NCBI GenBank assembly: GCA_024760905.1
Contig: CM045733.1
Coordinates: forward strand, 68,392,501 to 68,456,500
DNA from: Plotosus lineatus
Taxonomy: Eukaryota > Chordata > Actinopteri > Siluriformes > Plotosidae
Length of the DNA stretch: 64,000 nt
Reading direction: 5' to 3'
The notes under the pieces: model-generated
Seen by the model: the letters and a program-made list of their open reading frames with translations, nothing else
Database searches by the model: none
Told to the model about the DNA's origin: nothing
Position numbers and translations under genes: made by a program
Part shown: one piece after another, positions 23,933-30,839 of the stretch
Layout: every line of letters starts with the position of its first letter
Numbering within the stretch: position 1 is the first letter of the stretch

Positions 23933-26765
23933 CTTTGTAATGTATGTTCTCTGTTTGTCTGATGGACTCTCATTTTAAATAAGACTGAAAAATAACAAAA
24001 TATAAAACATGTGAAATAAAGTCAACCATTGCTTCGTTTAGTGAAAATAGAAATCCGGCCCCAAACACTGCAGAGCGAATTCTCTTAGCTGATAATCTAT
24101 CTTCTCTTTTCGGCTTTCTCCCGTTAATCTTTCATAAAGAACATGATCAGAGTAAAATAACAGGCTCGTGCCATCTCTAAATCCCCTCTTACCACCCGGC
24201 CCAGTGGACTTCAAACCTGCCAATGTTCTGCCTTTTTTACAACCAGATATCCACTGGACAACAATGGGGAAATAGCTGGTGCTTATGAGGATAACAGAAT
24301 ACACTGGAAACCCTACTGATTTTTGTAGCTCCAGTTAATTGGGAAGTTAGTGAGCCAAAATGTTTTTTTCCCCCTACAATTTCAGTGGGCAGAAGAGTGG
24401 AAAGGAGAAACATTACCCTTAACCAGCTTTTAACAAGAACCCGATGACACCTTATTTACTGACAGCAGTAAATAGGGTGATCATCAACTGGTATTAAATC
24501 CGTGTGTCCCTAATAAACAAGGCAATAGAATAGAGCCTAGTTTACTTCCTGAACACACAAAAATTCTCAACACGATAACAAATAATCATCAACAAAACCC
24601 AAATAATACAGAGACTAGTTACCCCAGTTTGTTCTTTCCCTCATGGAAGATGGAGCAGCACCCAGTATGCCATCTGATCGACGTAAAGGGAGAGAATCTG
24701 ACCTGAGAGAGACAACAAATACTCGAATATTTAGTAATTTGAACGGTGCTAAAAATATTTAAATTAGTATTTACATAGGCAACAACTTGGGGGTGGGTGG
24801 GAGAATTAGTCCAAAAGTATAACTTTTTTTAACAGATTTTATGTTCTATATATGCTGATATGTACAGGTTCTATATGCCTGTCCAAATGTACTGGTAGGA
24901 TGCTTACTGTTGATCCCAAAGATCTTCCCTCAGTACAGTAGGCCCTTGACTATTCGCAGTTTTGCACTCACGGTTTGCATATTCGCGGGTCGCAGAGCAA
25001 CTGTCAAGTCATTCAATTTCAGCCAATGGCTGTCTTCCTTCCTGCTGATTGGTTGAAATGATGTAATGCCTATTTTCCCTCATTCGCACACAAGTTGTCA
25101 ATGTGCATTTTTTAGTGTGTTTTAATTACCAGTTAAGCTCTATGAGGCCACTCAAAAAACTGTGCATCTTCTCTGGCTAAGCAATAGAAAAGGTATATAA
25201 GAAAAGGAAATAAGACTTTCTCCTGAACAAATGACAGTTTCCTCTGAAGTGCCTGAAGAGGAAGAATCATCTGAACTGTTGTTAACCTGGATTATTTAAA
25301 GTCTTTTTCAATTATTATTCCAGTACAGAGCCTAAGTTAATGTTTAGAATGTTTGTGTGTGTCTGCTTTTCCCCACTCCAGCTGAGGGGCGTGGCAGAGC
25401 TGCTCGGACTGAAAGCAGTTCATACTTGAATTAAGTAATCTCATTCACTCCCTATAAAAACAAACCACACGCTCGCCTTAATTAAAGAGCACTTCTTAAG
25501 TCCTTCCCCTAGGAGTGTGAGGCATTTGTTGCAGGTAACACATGGACCTTGATCTTTTAAGTGCGCAAGTGCACTTGCCAACTTGAAAGGTATAGGTCCG
25601 GATAAGCCGTGCTTCGTCTCACAAGCTCTGTTTGTCACCTGTAACAAACGCCACAGCTCAGCCACGCCCCTCAGCCAGAGCGGGGAAAAAGCAGACACAC
25701 AAACATTCTAAACATTAACTTTGTCTCTGTACTGGAATAATAATTGAAAAAGACTTTAATACTCCAGCTTTACAACAGTTCAGATGATTATTCCTCTTCA
25801 GGCACTTCAGAGGAAACTGTCGTTTCTTCAGGAGAAAGTCTTATTTCTTCAGAAGAGACGGCGTTTGAGTGGCATCATAGAGCTAAACTGGATAATATAC
25901 AAAATGAAGATATATATATACATACGTCGGTCGGTAGGTAGGTATGAGGGCATGCGCCGGGACAGCACTTCGCTGCATCCACCAGCTGCCTCCTGGCGAT
26001 CGACCAGGCTTGCGCAGGGCCCATACCCCCCCCGGCAGGGAAGCCCTCAGCTGCGACAACCACGTCACACGCGGCCATCCCCGCGATCAGCTCCAGCCCC
26101 TAGGATCCCGAACGGACAGGATCCGGTGTGCTGGGTCCGAAGGCAAGAAACACGGCAAGTGCCCATAATAGCGCAGCTGACGATCGCGGATCAAGCAGGT
26201 TACTCTTACCATCCCCGCATCCTCGAGCACCTTCCGGTTGGTAACTAAGTCCCGCTAGCGGTATCCGAAGATGCGGCGAAGGGAAGTCGTAATTAAGGAG
26301 TCCAGTCTTCATCAAAGCTCAACTGTGAGCGTCCATGTCTCGCTCGAGTAGAGCAAGACAGGGAGCACAAGGGAACGAAAGACTTGGGCTTTCGTCTGCC
26401 TGCTCAGATACCTCGACCGCCACACGGTCCTGTCCAGCGAGCTCATCACCCCGTAGGCTAAGTCATATACAAAGTATGTATAAAGTATGCTGTATAATGT
26501 TTATATATTTTATTAATAAATATCACAGTACAAAATTAAAAAGTTTTTCTTAATCGTTACTACATTTTACTACATTAATACTGTATTAATGAGTAAGACT
26601 GTATATAGAATGTGTTTAAGAAGCATATTTTAGCACATGCAATAGATACATAGTATTTTACTTCCGGTTGCTCATTCGCGCATGTAATATGATACATAGG
26701 GTTTTACTTCCGGGAACAGAACTCACGGATTATCTTCATTCGCGGGAGGGGCCATATATATATAT

Positions 26766-26849
<84 letters not shown>

Positions 26850-26870
26850 TATACATACACACATATACAT

Positions 26871-26901
<31 letters not shown>

Positions 26902-27758
26902 CATGAAAATCTATGAGACCATTTCTTTATGGTATACACGCAGACAAAAAAAACCCCAAAAACAAAATACAACACTCATGGTTTACGTACATTCGACCAG
27001 ATGGCATTTGAGGGTCCCATTCTGGATACCTATAAACAGAAGGGAGAGAGACTCAAAGTTATTTTCTGATATGGAAGATGAATGCATGTGTCGAAAATCA
27101 CAGACTATAATAGATAAAACGGTCAGAAAAGAAACTCAACAAATCATTCGTTACATTCAGCACCAGCAGGATTTCGTTGTATTAACAGACTGTGCAAAAG
27201 GAGAAATGCAACTTATGTATCATAAGAGCAATGATCAGCTTGGCCCCCAGTTTTTTCTTGGCCAGACAGCTTTTAAGGCTTCATGTCCAAACAGAACATT
27301 CAAACAGCCACACTCCAGGAAAACTGTAGGGTGTATCATGCATGTTGAACTCTTTAAATCACCCTGAAACCCATTTAAGGAAAAACTGACAGAATATTAA
27401 TGAAATAAAGTTGACAGAAAGGATCATTTTCTCAAGTTACCTGACAAAATTGGCAAGAGGATGCATACGCAAATTGGGAAAGAATTGATGTGTGACTAAT
27501 TTATTGTACAAGAATCTTCAGCACATTAATCCGATTAAAAGCATATGATATTTGTATAAGGTAAAAGTATTAATTATGTATAATTACACTCTGGTAAATC
27601 ACAATCACTGAATAAGAATGAAAATGGCACACAAATTAAAGGGAAATGAAAAAGTCAAAGACATACAATTGCAGAAGGAGCCTCCGGTTTTCTGTATGCC
27701 GAATCCCAGTTGTGTGCTCTGTCCATTCCTGTAAATACACCATTCCCACAGCAAAAAA

Positions 27759-27814
<56 letters not shown>

Positions 27815-28969
27815 ATCAAATCCTATCAAGCTGATGATTACATTTAACTATCTTCTGATTCAACAATAAAACTGCTTAGAATGTGCCCGGATATAAGCGA
27901 ACTTCCCAAACAAGGCAATGGATTGAAATGATGGTGGATATTAAATTAAATCCCATAATAAATATATTTAATTTTACCTTTACAATGAATAACTGTAGTA
28001 AACATCCGTAATGCATGTGCATATGGTCTACTACAGACATTAAATGGGCATCATATACTAAACACACTGGACAAACACCAAGATGTACGGATGAACAAAT
28101 GCTTTCAGACACAGGTGTTCTCCGTCATGTGGTTGATATGTTCAAGAGAGGAAAAAAGTTGGTGTGTGAAAGAAAATCTGTTCTCAACTACTCACCATGG
28201 AAGAATGCACATCAAATTCACAAAGGGAGCACACGTGTGGAAACATGGGCGGCATGGCACCAAAGAAATCTTGAATTTTGCCATGAGATGGGGATCCCAT
28301 CCGCCGCTGCATAAAGAGATCAGGTGTTGAAGATGAAGTCATGCCTAAGCCACAATAGCGATCGGTGGAAAGATCGGAATACTGGCGATCTCGACTGCTG
28401 CCACCGCTCCTGTAATCAAGCATATCGTAGCTCCGAGAAGATAAATCTTGAGAAGAACTGTAACCAAAATCAGACTGAGAAGTGCGGCTCTGACTTGTGG
28501 AAGTGGTGGAACGGTTCGGTCTTCCTCCCTGCCCATCTCCCCATTCATCATGAACGCCTCTGTATGAGGGATCTGGGGAGTGCGACTGAGAGAGCAGGTC
28601 ACCGGACACATGTTGACCTGCCTCGGCCTTTCGGTTCTTCAGCTGCATGATGAGTTTGGGTAGAGTTTCTACACTGATGTTCTCCTCGGGAACCTGGGCC
28701 AGCGCGTCCAAGTCATTGGGAGAGAGACCGAGGCTGGCAAAAAGCTTCATGGTATTGCTGAGAGGGTTGTTCATACGACGGGGGGTCTGTTGGGAATCTT
28801 GGCTGTCTACTCCACCCAATCCCATCAATCCTCCATGTTGGGACGAGGAGCCATACGAATCGGGCAGAGACTCGGCCATGCTAAAGTTCAGAGTCTCCGC
28901 GGCAGCCAAGAGCCCGCGGCCTACAGCGAAGCCTTTCTGTGAATTGCCTGGAGTCAGCTTCTGAGACAT
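5875..28969 (-). CDS. matr3: Matrin-3-like nuclear RNA-binding protein with four RRMs (19 coding exons, 1088 aa)
   Basis: Assembled from splice sites. Coding exons in transcript order: 28969-28196, 27728-27667, 24702-24623, 18257-18202, 18048-17935, 17279-17154, 15819-15664, 15557-15433, 15345-14838, 14595-14484, 13854-13835, 13624-13502, 12136-12008, 11921-11799, 11688-11558, 10228-9949, 9845-9668, 6255-6140, 5928-5875. Phases close at every junction; total 3267 nt. Order: N-terminal region with [14 protein letters not shown]2H2 finger 1 (C247, C250, H263, H269); RRM1 about 325-400; RRM2 420-497; acidic linker 498-705; RRM3 712-795; RRM4 796-880; acidic linker 880-1030; finger 2 (C1043, C1046, H1060, H1066). 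The run PYEPNVPVG just before finger 2 is close to the same region of MATR3. Known family role: nuclear-matrix RNA binding, splicing and mRNA stability. Mammalian MATR3 is about 850 aa with two RRMs; here there are four. Fish carry matr3-like paralogues, so the exact paralogue is uncertain. The weakest boundary is the acceptor at 14595. Confidence 0.93.
6140..6255 (-). CDS. matr3: matr3-like exon 19: zinc finger 2
   Basis: 116 nt with acceptor tttcag and donor gtgatt. [20 protein letters not shown], then [18 protein letters not shown]: a C2H2 matrin finger (C-x2-C-x13-H-x5-H) matching MATR3 residue for residue at many positions. Confidence 0.95.
6783..7537 (+). pseudogene. POGK/Tigger-type transposase remnant (C-terminal, frameshifted)
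   Basis: Three overlapping frames together cover NMDEV through the C-terminus ending FDGFMEME. The DE-type catalytic core is broken by frameshifts near 6930, 7100 and 7270, so no protein is made. The N-terminal HTH is absent here. Confidence 0.75.
7580..7850. repeat. Degenerate (AAGTGTATT)n-like satellite
   Basis: Irregular repetition of taagtgtatta and related words across about 270 bp, between the transposase remnant and the nested element. Probably replication-slippage expansion within the outer transposon. Confidence 0.7.
7932..8576. mobile_element. Inner pogo-like element nested within the middle one
   Basis: Left end cagtggtgcctatgtactcg follows TA; right end gttcaagtaccgaggta precedes TA. 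The two ends are imperfect complements. Separates gcgatata from its continuation, making this the third nesting level. No transposase. Confidence 0.55.
8744..8926 (+). pseudogene. N-terminal HTH of a POGK-like transposase
   Basis: Open frame with [20 protein letters not shown] and [15 protein letters not shown]. Known to be a DNA-binding domain in this family. Stops soon after; not linked to a catalytic domain. Confidence 0.7.
9668..9845 (-). CDS. matr3: matr3-like exon 18: linker ahead of zinc finger 2
   Basis: 178 nt with donor gtaagt. It ends [14 protein letters not shown], a near match to MATR3 (GPYQPNVPVG). This is the strongest family diagnostic in the gene. Confidence 0.94.
9949..10228 (-). 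CDS. matr3: matr3-like exon 17: Glu/Lys-rich linker
   Basis: 280 nt with acceptor acag and donor gtcagt. It encodes [20 protein letters not shown] and continues acidic to VALKSP. The segment [13 protein letters not shown] is a plausible nuclear-localisation signal (inference). Confidence 0.88.
10367..11372 (-). mobile_element. Tc1/mariner-like element, internally deleted
   Basis: TIRs cagttgtgctcaaaataata and (complement) tagttgtgttcaaaataata, flanked by TA at 10365-10366 and 11373-11374. Minus-strand remnants: [20 protein letters not shown] and [18 protein letters not shown], the HTH-to-linker region of Tc1 transposases, split by a frameshift. The DDE catalytic part is gone. Sits in the intron between matr3-like exons 16 and 17. 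Confidence 0.88.
11558..11688 (-). CDS. matr3: matr3-like exon 16: RRM4, second half
   Basis: 131 nt with acceptor tcttcag and donor gttagt. [20 protein letters not shown], then [18 protein letters not shown]. The SRKYKQL end matches the SQKYKRI/SEKYKKL ends of MATR3 RRMs. Confidence 0.92.
11799..11921 (-). CDS. matr3: matr3-like exon 15: RRM4, first half
   Basis: 123 nt, phase 0. [20 protein letters not shown], then [20 protein letters not shown]. The VAEPFGKI helix closely matches LAEPYGKI of MATR3 RRM2, which raises the question of which pair corresponds to the mammalian two. Confidence 0.9.
12008..12136 (-). CDS. matr3: matr3-like exon 14: RRM3, second half
   Basis: 129 nt, phase 0. [20 protein letters not shown], then [19 protein letters not shown]1-type strand followed by a2 and b4. 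Confidence 0.9.
12181..13490. other. Intron sequence, no gene seen
   Basis: AT-rich intron between matr3-like exons 13 and 14. A poly(A) tract lies at 13094-13117. Nothing else was recognised. Confidence 0.6.
13502..13624 (-). CDS. matr3: matr3-like exon 13: RRM3, first half
   Basis: 123 nt, phase 0, donor gtaagt. [20 protein letters not shown], then [20 protein letters not shown]. Same b1-a1-b2 split as RRM1 and RRM2; LAQPFGKV is the family a1 signature. Confidence 0.9.
13835..13854 (-). CDS. matr3: matr3-like exon 12: 20-nt microexon
   Basis: Only 20 nt, between a T-rich acceptor ending tttag and a consensus donor gtaagt. It encodes GRSRDSG across the junction and is needed to restore phase between exons 11 and 13. 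It adds an Arg-Ser dipeptide run. Confidence 0.75.
14484..14595 (-). CDS. matr3: matr3-like exon 11: acidic block
   Basis: 112 nt encoding [20 protein letters not shown] and on to DQNDSRSR, with donor gtagaa. The 5' acceptor (catgaag) has a poor polypyrimidine tract, so the start could shift by one codon. Reading frame and phase agree with both neighbours. Confidence 0.75.
14838..15345 (-). CDS. matr3: matr3-like exon 10: long Ser/Lys then Glu/Asp linker
   Basis: 508 nt with acceptor ttctag and donor gtgagt. It begins [20 protein letters not shown], then Ser-, Lys- and finally Glu/Asp-rich sequence with no globular domain. MATR3 has a comparable charged linker after its second RRM, with a nuclear-localisation-type basic stretch. 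The [14 protein letters not shown] block here could serve that role (inference). Confidence 0.88.
15433..15557 (-). CDS. matr3: matr3-like exon 9: RRM2, second half
   Basis: 125 nt with donor gtgagt. [18 protein letters not shown] is followed by [14 protein letters not shown]. Completes RRM2 and is followed by the acidic linker. Confidence 0.93.
15664..15819 (-). CDS. matr3: matr3-like exon 8: RRM2, first half
   Basis: 156 nt, phase 0. A charged lead-in ([10 protein letters not shown]), then [10 protein letters not shown] and [20 protein letters not shown]. The FSNLP RNP2 motif is typical of MATR3 RRM2 (IHLSNLPHS). Confidence 0.93.
15940..16985 (+). mobile_element. Pogo/Tigger-like element carrying a minisatellite
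   Basis: Left end cagtggtacctcaccttgcg after TA; right end ttcgtaaggaaaggtaccactg. Plus-strand 16720-16830 encodes [20 protein letters not shown], then in another frame IGTILKQKE: the CENP-B/pogo N-terminal HTH. No catalytic domain. The interior holds the 38-bp array. Located in the intron between matr3-like exons 7 and 8. Confidence 0.8.
16071..16519. repeat. 38-bp minisatellite, about 11.8 copies
   Basis: Units start at 16071, 16109, 16147 and so on every 38 bp to 16489. Each has a GC block (cccgcccc) and an inverted CCAAT box (cccattggcca). Units 1-8 are almost identical; units 9-11 carry a g-to-t change (cccctctgg), and a few carry ggctat. Because 38 is not a multiple of three, spurious ORFs run through all frames. 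Confidence 0.98.
17154..17279 (-). CDS. matr3: matr3-like exon 7: RRM1, second half
   Basis: 126 nt, phase 0. RNP1-like [18 protein letters not shown], then [16 protein letters not shown]. Equivalent to AFIEMATTEDAQAAVDYY in MATR3 RRM1. Aromatic RNP1 positions are reduced, as is usual in this family. Confidence 0.92.
17935..18048 (-). CDS. matr3: matr3-like exon 6: RRM1, first half
   Basis: 114 nt, phase 0 at both ends. RNP2-like [10 protein letters not shown], then [20 protein letters not shown]. This matches the b1-a1-b2 half of MATR3 RRM1, with the intron just before the RNP1 strand as in the family. Confidence 0.92.
18202..18257 (-). CDS. matr3: matr3-like exon 5: Ser-rich linker
   Basis: A 56-nt exon with a long T-rich acceptor and donor gtaatc. 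It encodes [18 protein letters not shown]. Phase agrees with exons 4 and 6. Assignment rests on phase and splice sites, as the sequence is low complexity. Confidence 0.75.
18914..19743 (+). pseudogene. LINE family A endonuclease domain, frameshifted
   Basis: First block [20 protein letters not shown] with [20 protein letters not shown]; second block [15 protein letters not shown] and [10 protein letters not shown]. The catalytic motifs GDFN and the SxDH end are present, but the blocks lie in different frames. Normally nicks target DNA for target-primed reverse transcription. Confidence 0.8.
20406..21875 (+). CDS. LINE family A reverse transcriptase ORF (489 codons open)
   Basis: Open across the palm and thumb: [68 protein letters not shown], and the FADD catalytic box in [13 protein letters not shown]. 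The C-terminus holds [20 protein letters not shown] and [14 protein letters not shown], and ends near the 3' tail. Reverse-transcribes LINE RNA at a nicked target. The upstream part of the polyprotein is frameshifted, so the whole element is unlikely to be autonomous, though this domain could still be translated. Confidence 0.85.
   Translation: MGEIRPEYLRALDVVGLSWLTRLCNIARPSGPVPLDWQTGVVVPIFKKGDRRVCSNYRGITLLSLPGKVYAGVLERRIRPIVEPRIQEEQCGFRPGRSTLDQLYTLHRILEGAWEFAQSVHMCFVDLEKAFDRVPRKILWGVLREYGVPDPLLRAIRSLYHRSQSLVRIGNSRSDSFPVGVGVRQGCPLSPILFIIFMDRISRRSRGDEGFWFGGHRISSLLFADDVVLLASSSRALQLSLERFAAECEAAGMKISTSKSEAMVLSWTMVECTLRVGNEVLPQVEEFKYLGVLFTSEGRMEREIDRRIAAASAVKRCLYRSVVVKKELSRKAKLSIYQSIYVPTLTYGHELWVMTERTRSRIQAAEMSFLRRVAGFSLRDRVRSSASRGELGVDPLLLRSERGQVRWRGHLVRMPPGRLPGVVFRACPTGKRPRGRPRTRWRDYVSRLVWDRLGVPPGELEEVAQERDVWTSLLRLLPPRPDPGLSGRR
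22044..22300. mobile_element. Left part of a pogo-like MITE fused to a Tc1 remnant
   Basis: Begins cagtggtaccatgacttaca after TA and matches the first 290 bp of the element at 53056 (ccccctataggaa; cacacgac-ataaatagtgtt). It stops abruptly where Tc1 sequence begins. Confidence 0.75.
22301..23515 (-). mobile_element. Tc1-like transposon, right part, with subterminal repeats
   Basis: Minus-strand transposase pieces: [20 protein letters not shown] and [13 protein letters not shown] (HTH), [28 protein letters not shown], then [46 protein letters not shown] and [15 protein letters not shown]. Several frameshifts. The outer end ctaattttttgagaaggactag sits by TA at 23516-23517, and the motif ctaattttttgaga recurs at 23322, giving an IR/DR-like arrangement. 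The other terminus is missing. Confidence 0.85.
24623..24702 (-). CDS. matr3: matr3-like exon 4: linker between zinc finger 1 and RRM1
   Basis: An 80-nt exon with acceptor tctctcag and donor gtaact. It encodes [20 protein letters not shown] and a few more residues. The GILG...P element recalls the PAPGILGPPP run of MATR3. It joins in phase on both sides (2+1 and 1+2 nt). Confidence 0.8.
25129..25891. repeat. Long inverted repeat: arms 25129-25402 and 25654-25891, 251-bp spacer
   Basis: Arms read ccagttaagctctatgag ... ctgaggggcgtggcagagctg and its complement, with about 90% agreement by eye and several small indels. Both arms hold the same coding fragment ([10 protein letters not shown]), in opposite directions, probably a transposase C-terminus. 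Confidence 0.9.
25945..26460 (-). pseudogene. GC-rich LINE reverse-transcriptase C-terminal fragment
   Basis: Minus-strand frames give [48 protein letters not shown] and [15 protein letters not shown], a typical post-RT LINE C-terminus, broken by frameshifts. Far more GC-rich than its surroundings. 3' end toward 25940. Confidence 0.65.
26754..26904. repeat. Compound (AT)n(AC)n microsatellite
   Basis: Alternating AT and AC runs over about 150 bp. Confidence 0.97.
26905..27660. other. Intron stretch with one unassigned open frame
   Basis: A plus-strand frame stays open to 27367 (about 120 residues beyond the microsatellite, including [18 protein letters not shown]). No family recognised and no splice or start context. 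Most likely chance or an old transposon scrap. Confidence 0.2.
27667..27728 (-). CDS. matr3: matr3-like exon 3: His half of zinc finger 1
   Basis: A 62-nt exon with acceptor tttacag and donor gtatgt. It encodes [20 protein letters not shown], supplying H263 and H269. The split finger and the EW-x2-H-x5-H pattern match MATR3 (EWSQHINGASH). Confidence 0.9.
27762..27808. repeat. (AT)n microsatellite next to exon 3
   Basis: Runs from about 30 bp upstream of the exon 3 acceptor. Confidence 0.97.
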
Positions 28970-29141
28970 GGCTTCAAAATTACAGGGAGAGGCAATACAA
29001 CCTCAGACAGGAAATAAAGAGTCAAGAATGATGTAGTTGACTGATTTGCCCCAAAAAAGGACGGTCCGTAAAATTCCAAAAGTCAAAAGTAAGCCAACGG
29101 TGAGAATGGATGGCTCCTCTTCAATAACAGAATGAACAGGT
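28196..29141 (-). CDS. matr3: matr3-like exon 2: 5' UTR, start codon, N-terminal region, first half of zinc finger 1
   Basis: Acceptor ctttctacag precedes 29141 and donor gtgagt lies at 28190-28195. The ATG at 28967-28969 was chosen because it is the first in the long frame and MSQKLTPGN resembles the MATR3 start. Residues 1-258 are rich in Ser, Gln and Asp, with a conserved helix-like segment ([17 protein letters not shown]) matching the MATR3 ASFGLSARDLDEL region. The exon ends between the Cys pair (C247, C250) and the His pair of the finger. Confidence 0.92.
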
Positions 29142-30370
29142 CTGTAGAAAGACAATGAAGTCATGATTTCTATTCTATGCTAATTGTTAGCAGTGCCACT
29201 ACAGCTAAACAAGTCAGTGACATTGAGAACACCTAGCAACTGAATACAATAAAATATACTGCAACATGGCCCAAAATATCAAGAGTTACAGAAGAGGCTA
29301 CATGGATTTAATGACAGTTGAGAAAAAGGTCATTGTAGAGAACTGTTCAGATTATAGATAGAACTCTGTATATCCTTAACATGAGCTGGAATGAAAGAAA
29401 GCATTGCATATAGCACCCAGAAGAGGAAGATCATGGAGACATGAACCAGATTGATTTTTTTCTTTTTTTTAATATTAGAATCACAGGAGGGACAATTGAC
29501 AACAATTGAGTAAAAAAGTATCAAAGAAGACAGAACGATGTACAGTGCTTTACATGCCTGGACTCATTTTATGTGAGCAAGAGAAGCTGTGATACTATTT
29601 ATCCCTAAACAGATGATTTAAAAACAGCTTATGAAAGATGCAGCTTTCTTCACAGAGAGAAGGCTAATGGACTATTGCATGCCTTAAATGTAATAACAAC
29701 AGGATAGCTTTCAGACAGGCGATTTTTAATAGAATTCTCCTTTTAACGAACACATGAAAAAGATAAGAGACCGGGCTTAGACAAACTGGCTGGTATTTCA
29801 CAGTGATTGAATTGTTCATCAATTGATGTAAGAGTTACACATTTTCCACATCTCCTGAATGTGCGACTAATTGCAGGACTGGCCTCATGAATATTTCAGT
29901 CCACCAGCAGAATTTAGGTGTGAAGTGTTCATTGAACAAACTCTGGCAATTTCAAAAGTGTCTTCAGGGCAAAATTAGAGATGCACTGATTGCAATGTTC
30001 CGGTCTAGATTTCAATTCCTGATTTTTTGGTGTGACCTGCCAATACAGATTTTTTAATAATTTAACAGCTATAACTGTCGGTCTATACAAACAAAAAAAA
30101 ATATATATATATTTTTTTACATTATGACAATAAAACAAAACGATAGCACTAGCAGGAGTAATAACTAGTAGTAGCAGCTGTAGAAGCTGTCGTAGAAATA
30201 TTGCCAAAATGTCATAAATACTACTACCAATAATGCTAATTCTGATTATTACAATTATATAATAAAAGTAGGTTATAACGCATCTGGGATCTGAACCAAC
30301 TACAAGTTTGGATTTTAAGAGTATCACACTGTCTGCTCATCTCCCCTAAAGCTGTTTGAGTGCAGTGAAT
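29142..30370. other. Intron 1 sequence, nothing recognised
   Basis: AT-rich DNA without repeats I can name or conserved frames. Confidence 0.5.
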
Positions 30371-30374
30371 GCTG

Positions 30375-30835
30375 TACATCAGTGGTCCTCAAACTACAGC
30401 CCGCCTCCACATTTAGCCCGGCCCCCTGAACAATACCAGTGACACATTATTATTTATTATTTGTTTAATCTGCCAATGTGATCAAGACTAATACACACCC
30501 AGAACATAACATTCTACTCCACCCTTCTGCCATCTGTGCCCCATCTGAACCCCTCTCATTCGGAAACAAAAATTCTGGACCCTCCACTGTCAAATAGAAT
30601 GGAATAATGGTGAAAAGCTTATGGAAGATAAAATTTGATTCAGAATGCAGGGTATTTAATCTGCAGTGAACAACTTTTTTTTTGTTTAATGCAAAGAAAA
30701 GGTTGTTTGTATCATCTGTCAAGAAGCAGTGGCGGTATTCAAAGAATAAGATCTATGCCGACATTCTGAATCCCGTCACAAAGACGAGTATGATCGCTTG
30801 AAAGGCCAAATCTGAGTAGACAAACTACAACTACT
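30375..30835 (+). pseudogene. hAT-like transposon fragment with BED-type finger remnant
   Basis: Left cagtggtcctcaaactacag resembles hAT/Charlie ends. At 30693-30825 the translation VCIICQEAVAVFKE, then after a frameshift CRHSESRHKDEYDRLKGQ, matches the C2H2 BED-like finger at the start of hAT-family proteins. No catalytic part. Confidence 0.6.
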
Positions 30836-30839
30836 ACTA

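Larger units (their letters stand above)
24936..26757. mobile_element. Pogo/Tigger-like region with internal inverted repeat and LINE insertion
   Basis: Left end cagtaggcccttgactattc after TA; right end complement ggcccctcccgcgaatgaag before (AT)n. The two ends pair only roughly. The interior contains a long inverted repeat (25129-25891) and the GC-rich LINE fragment at 25945-26460. In the intron between matr3-like exons 3 and 4. Confidence 0.55.

Noticed and set aside
24038..24304. 88-codon minus-strand ORF in the matrin-3-like intron
   Set aside because: No resemblance to MATR3 or another family, no splice sites fitting the exon 4-5 phase, and AT-rich intron context.
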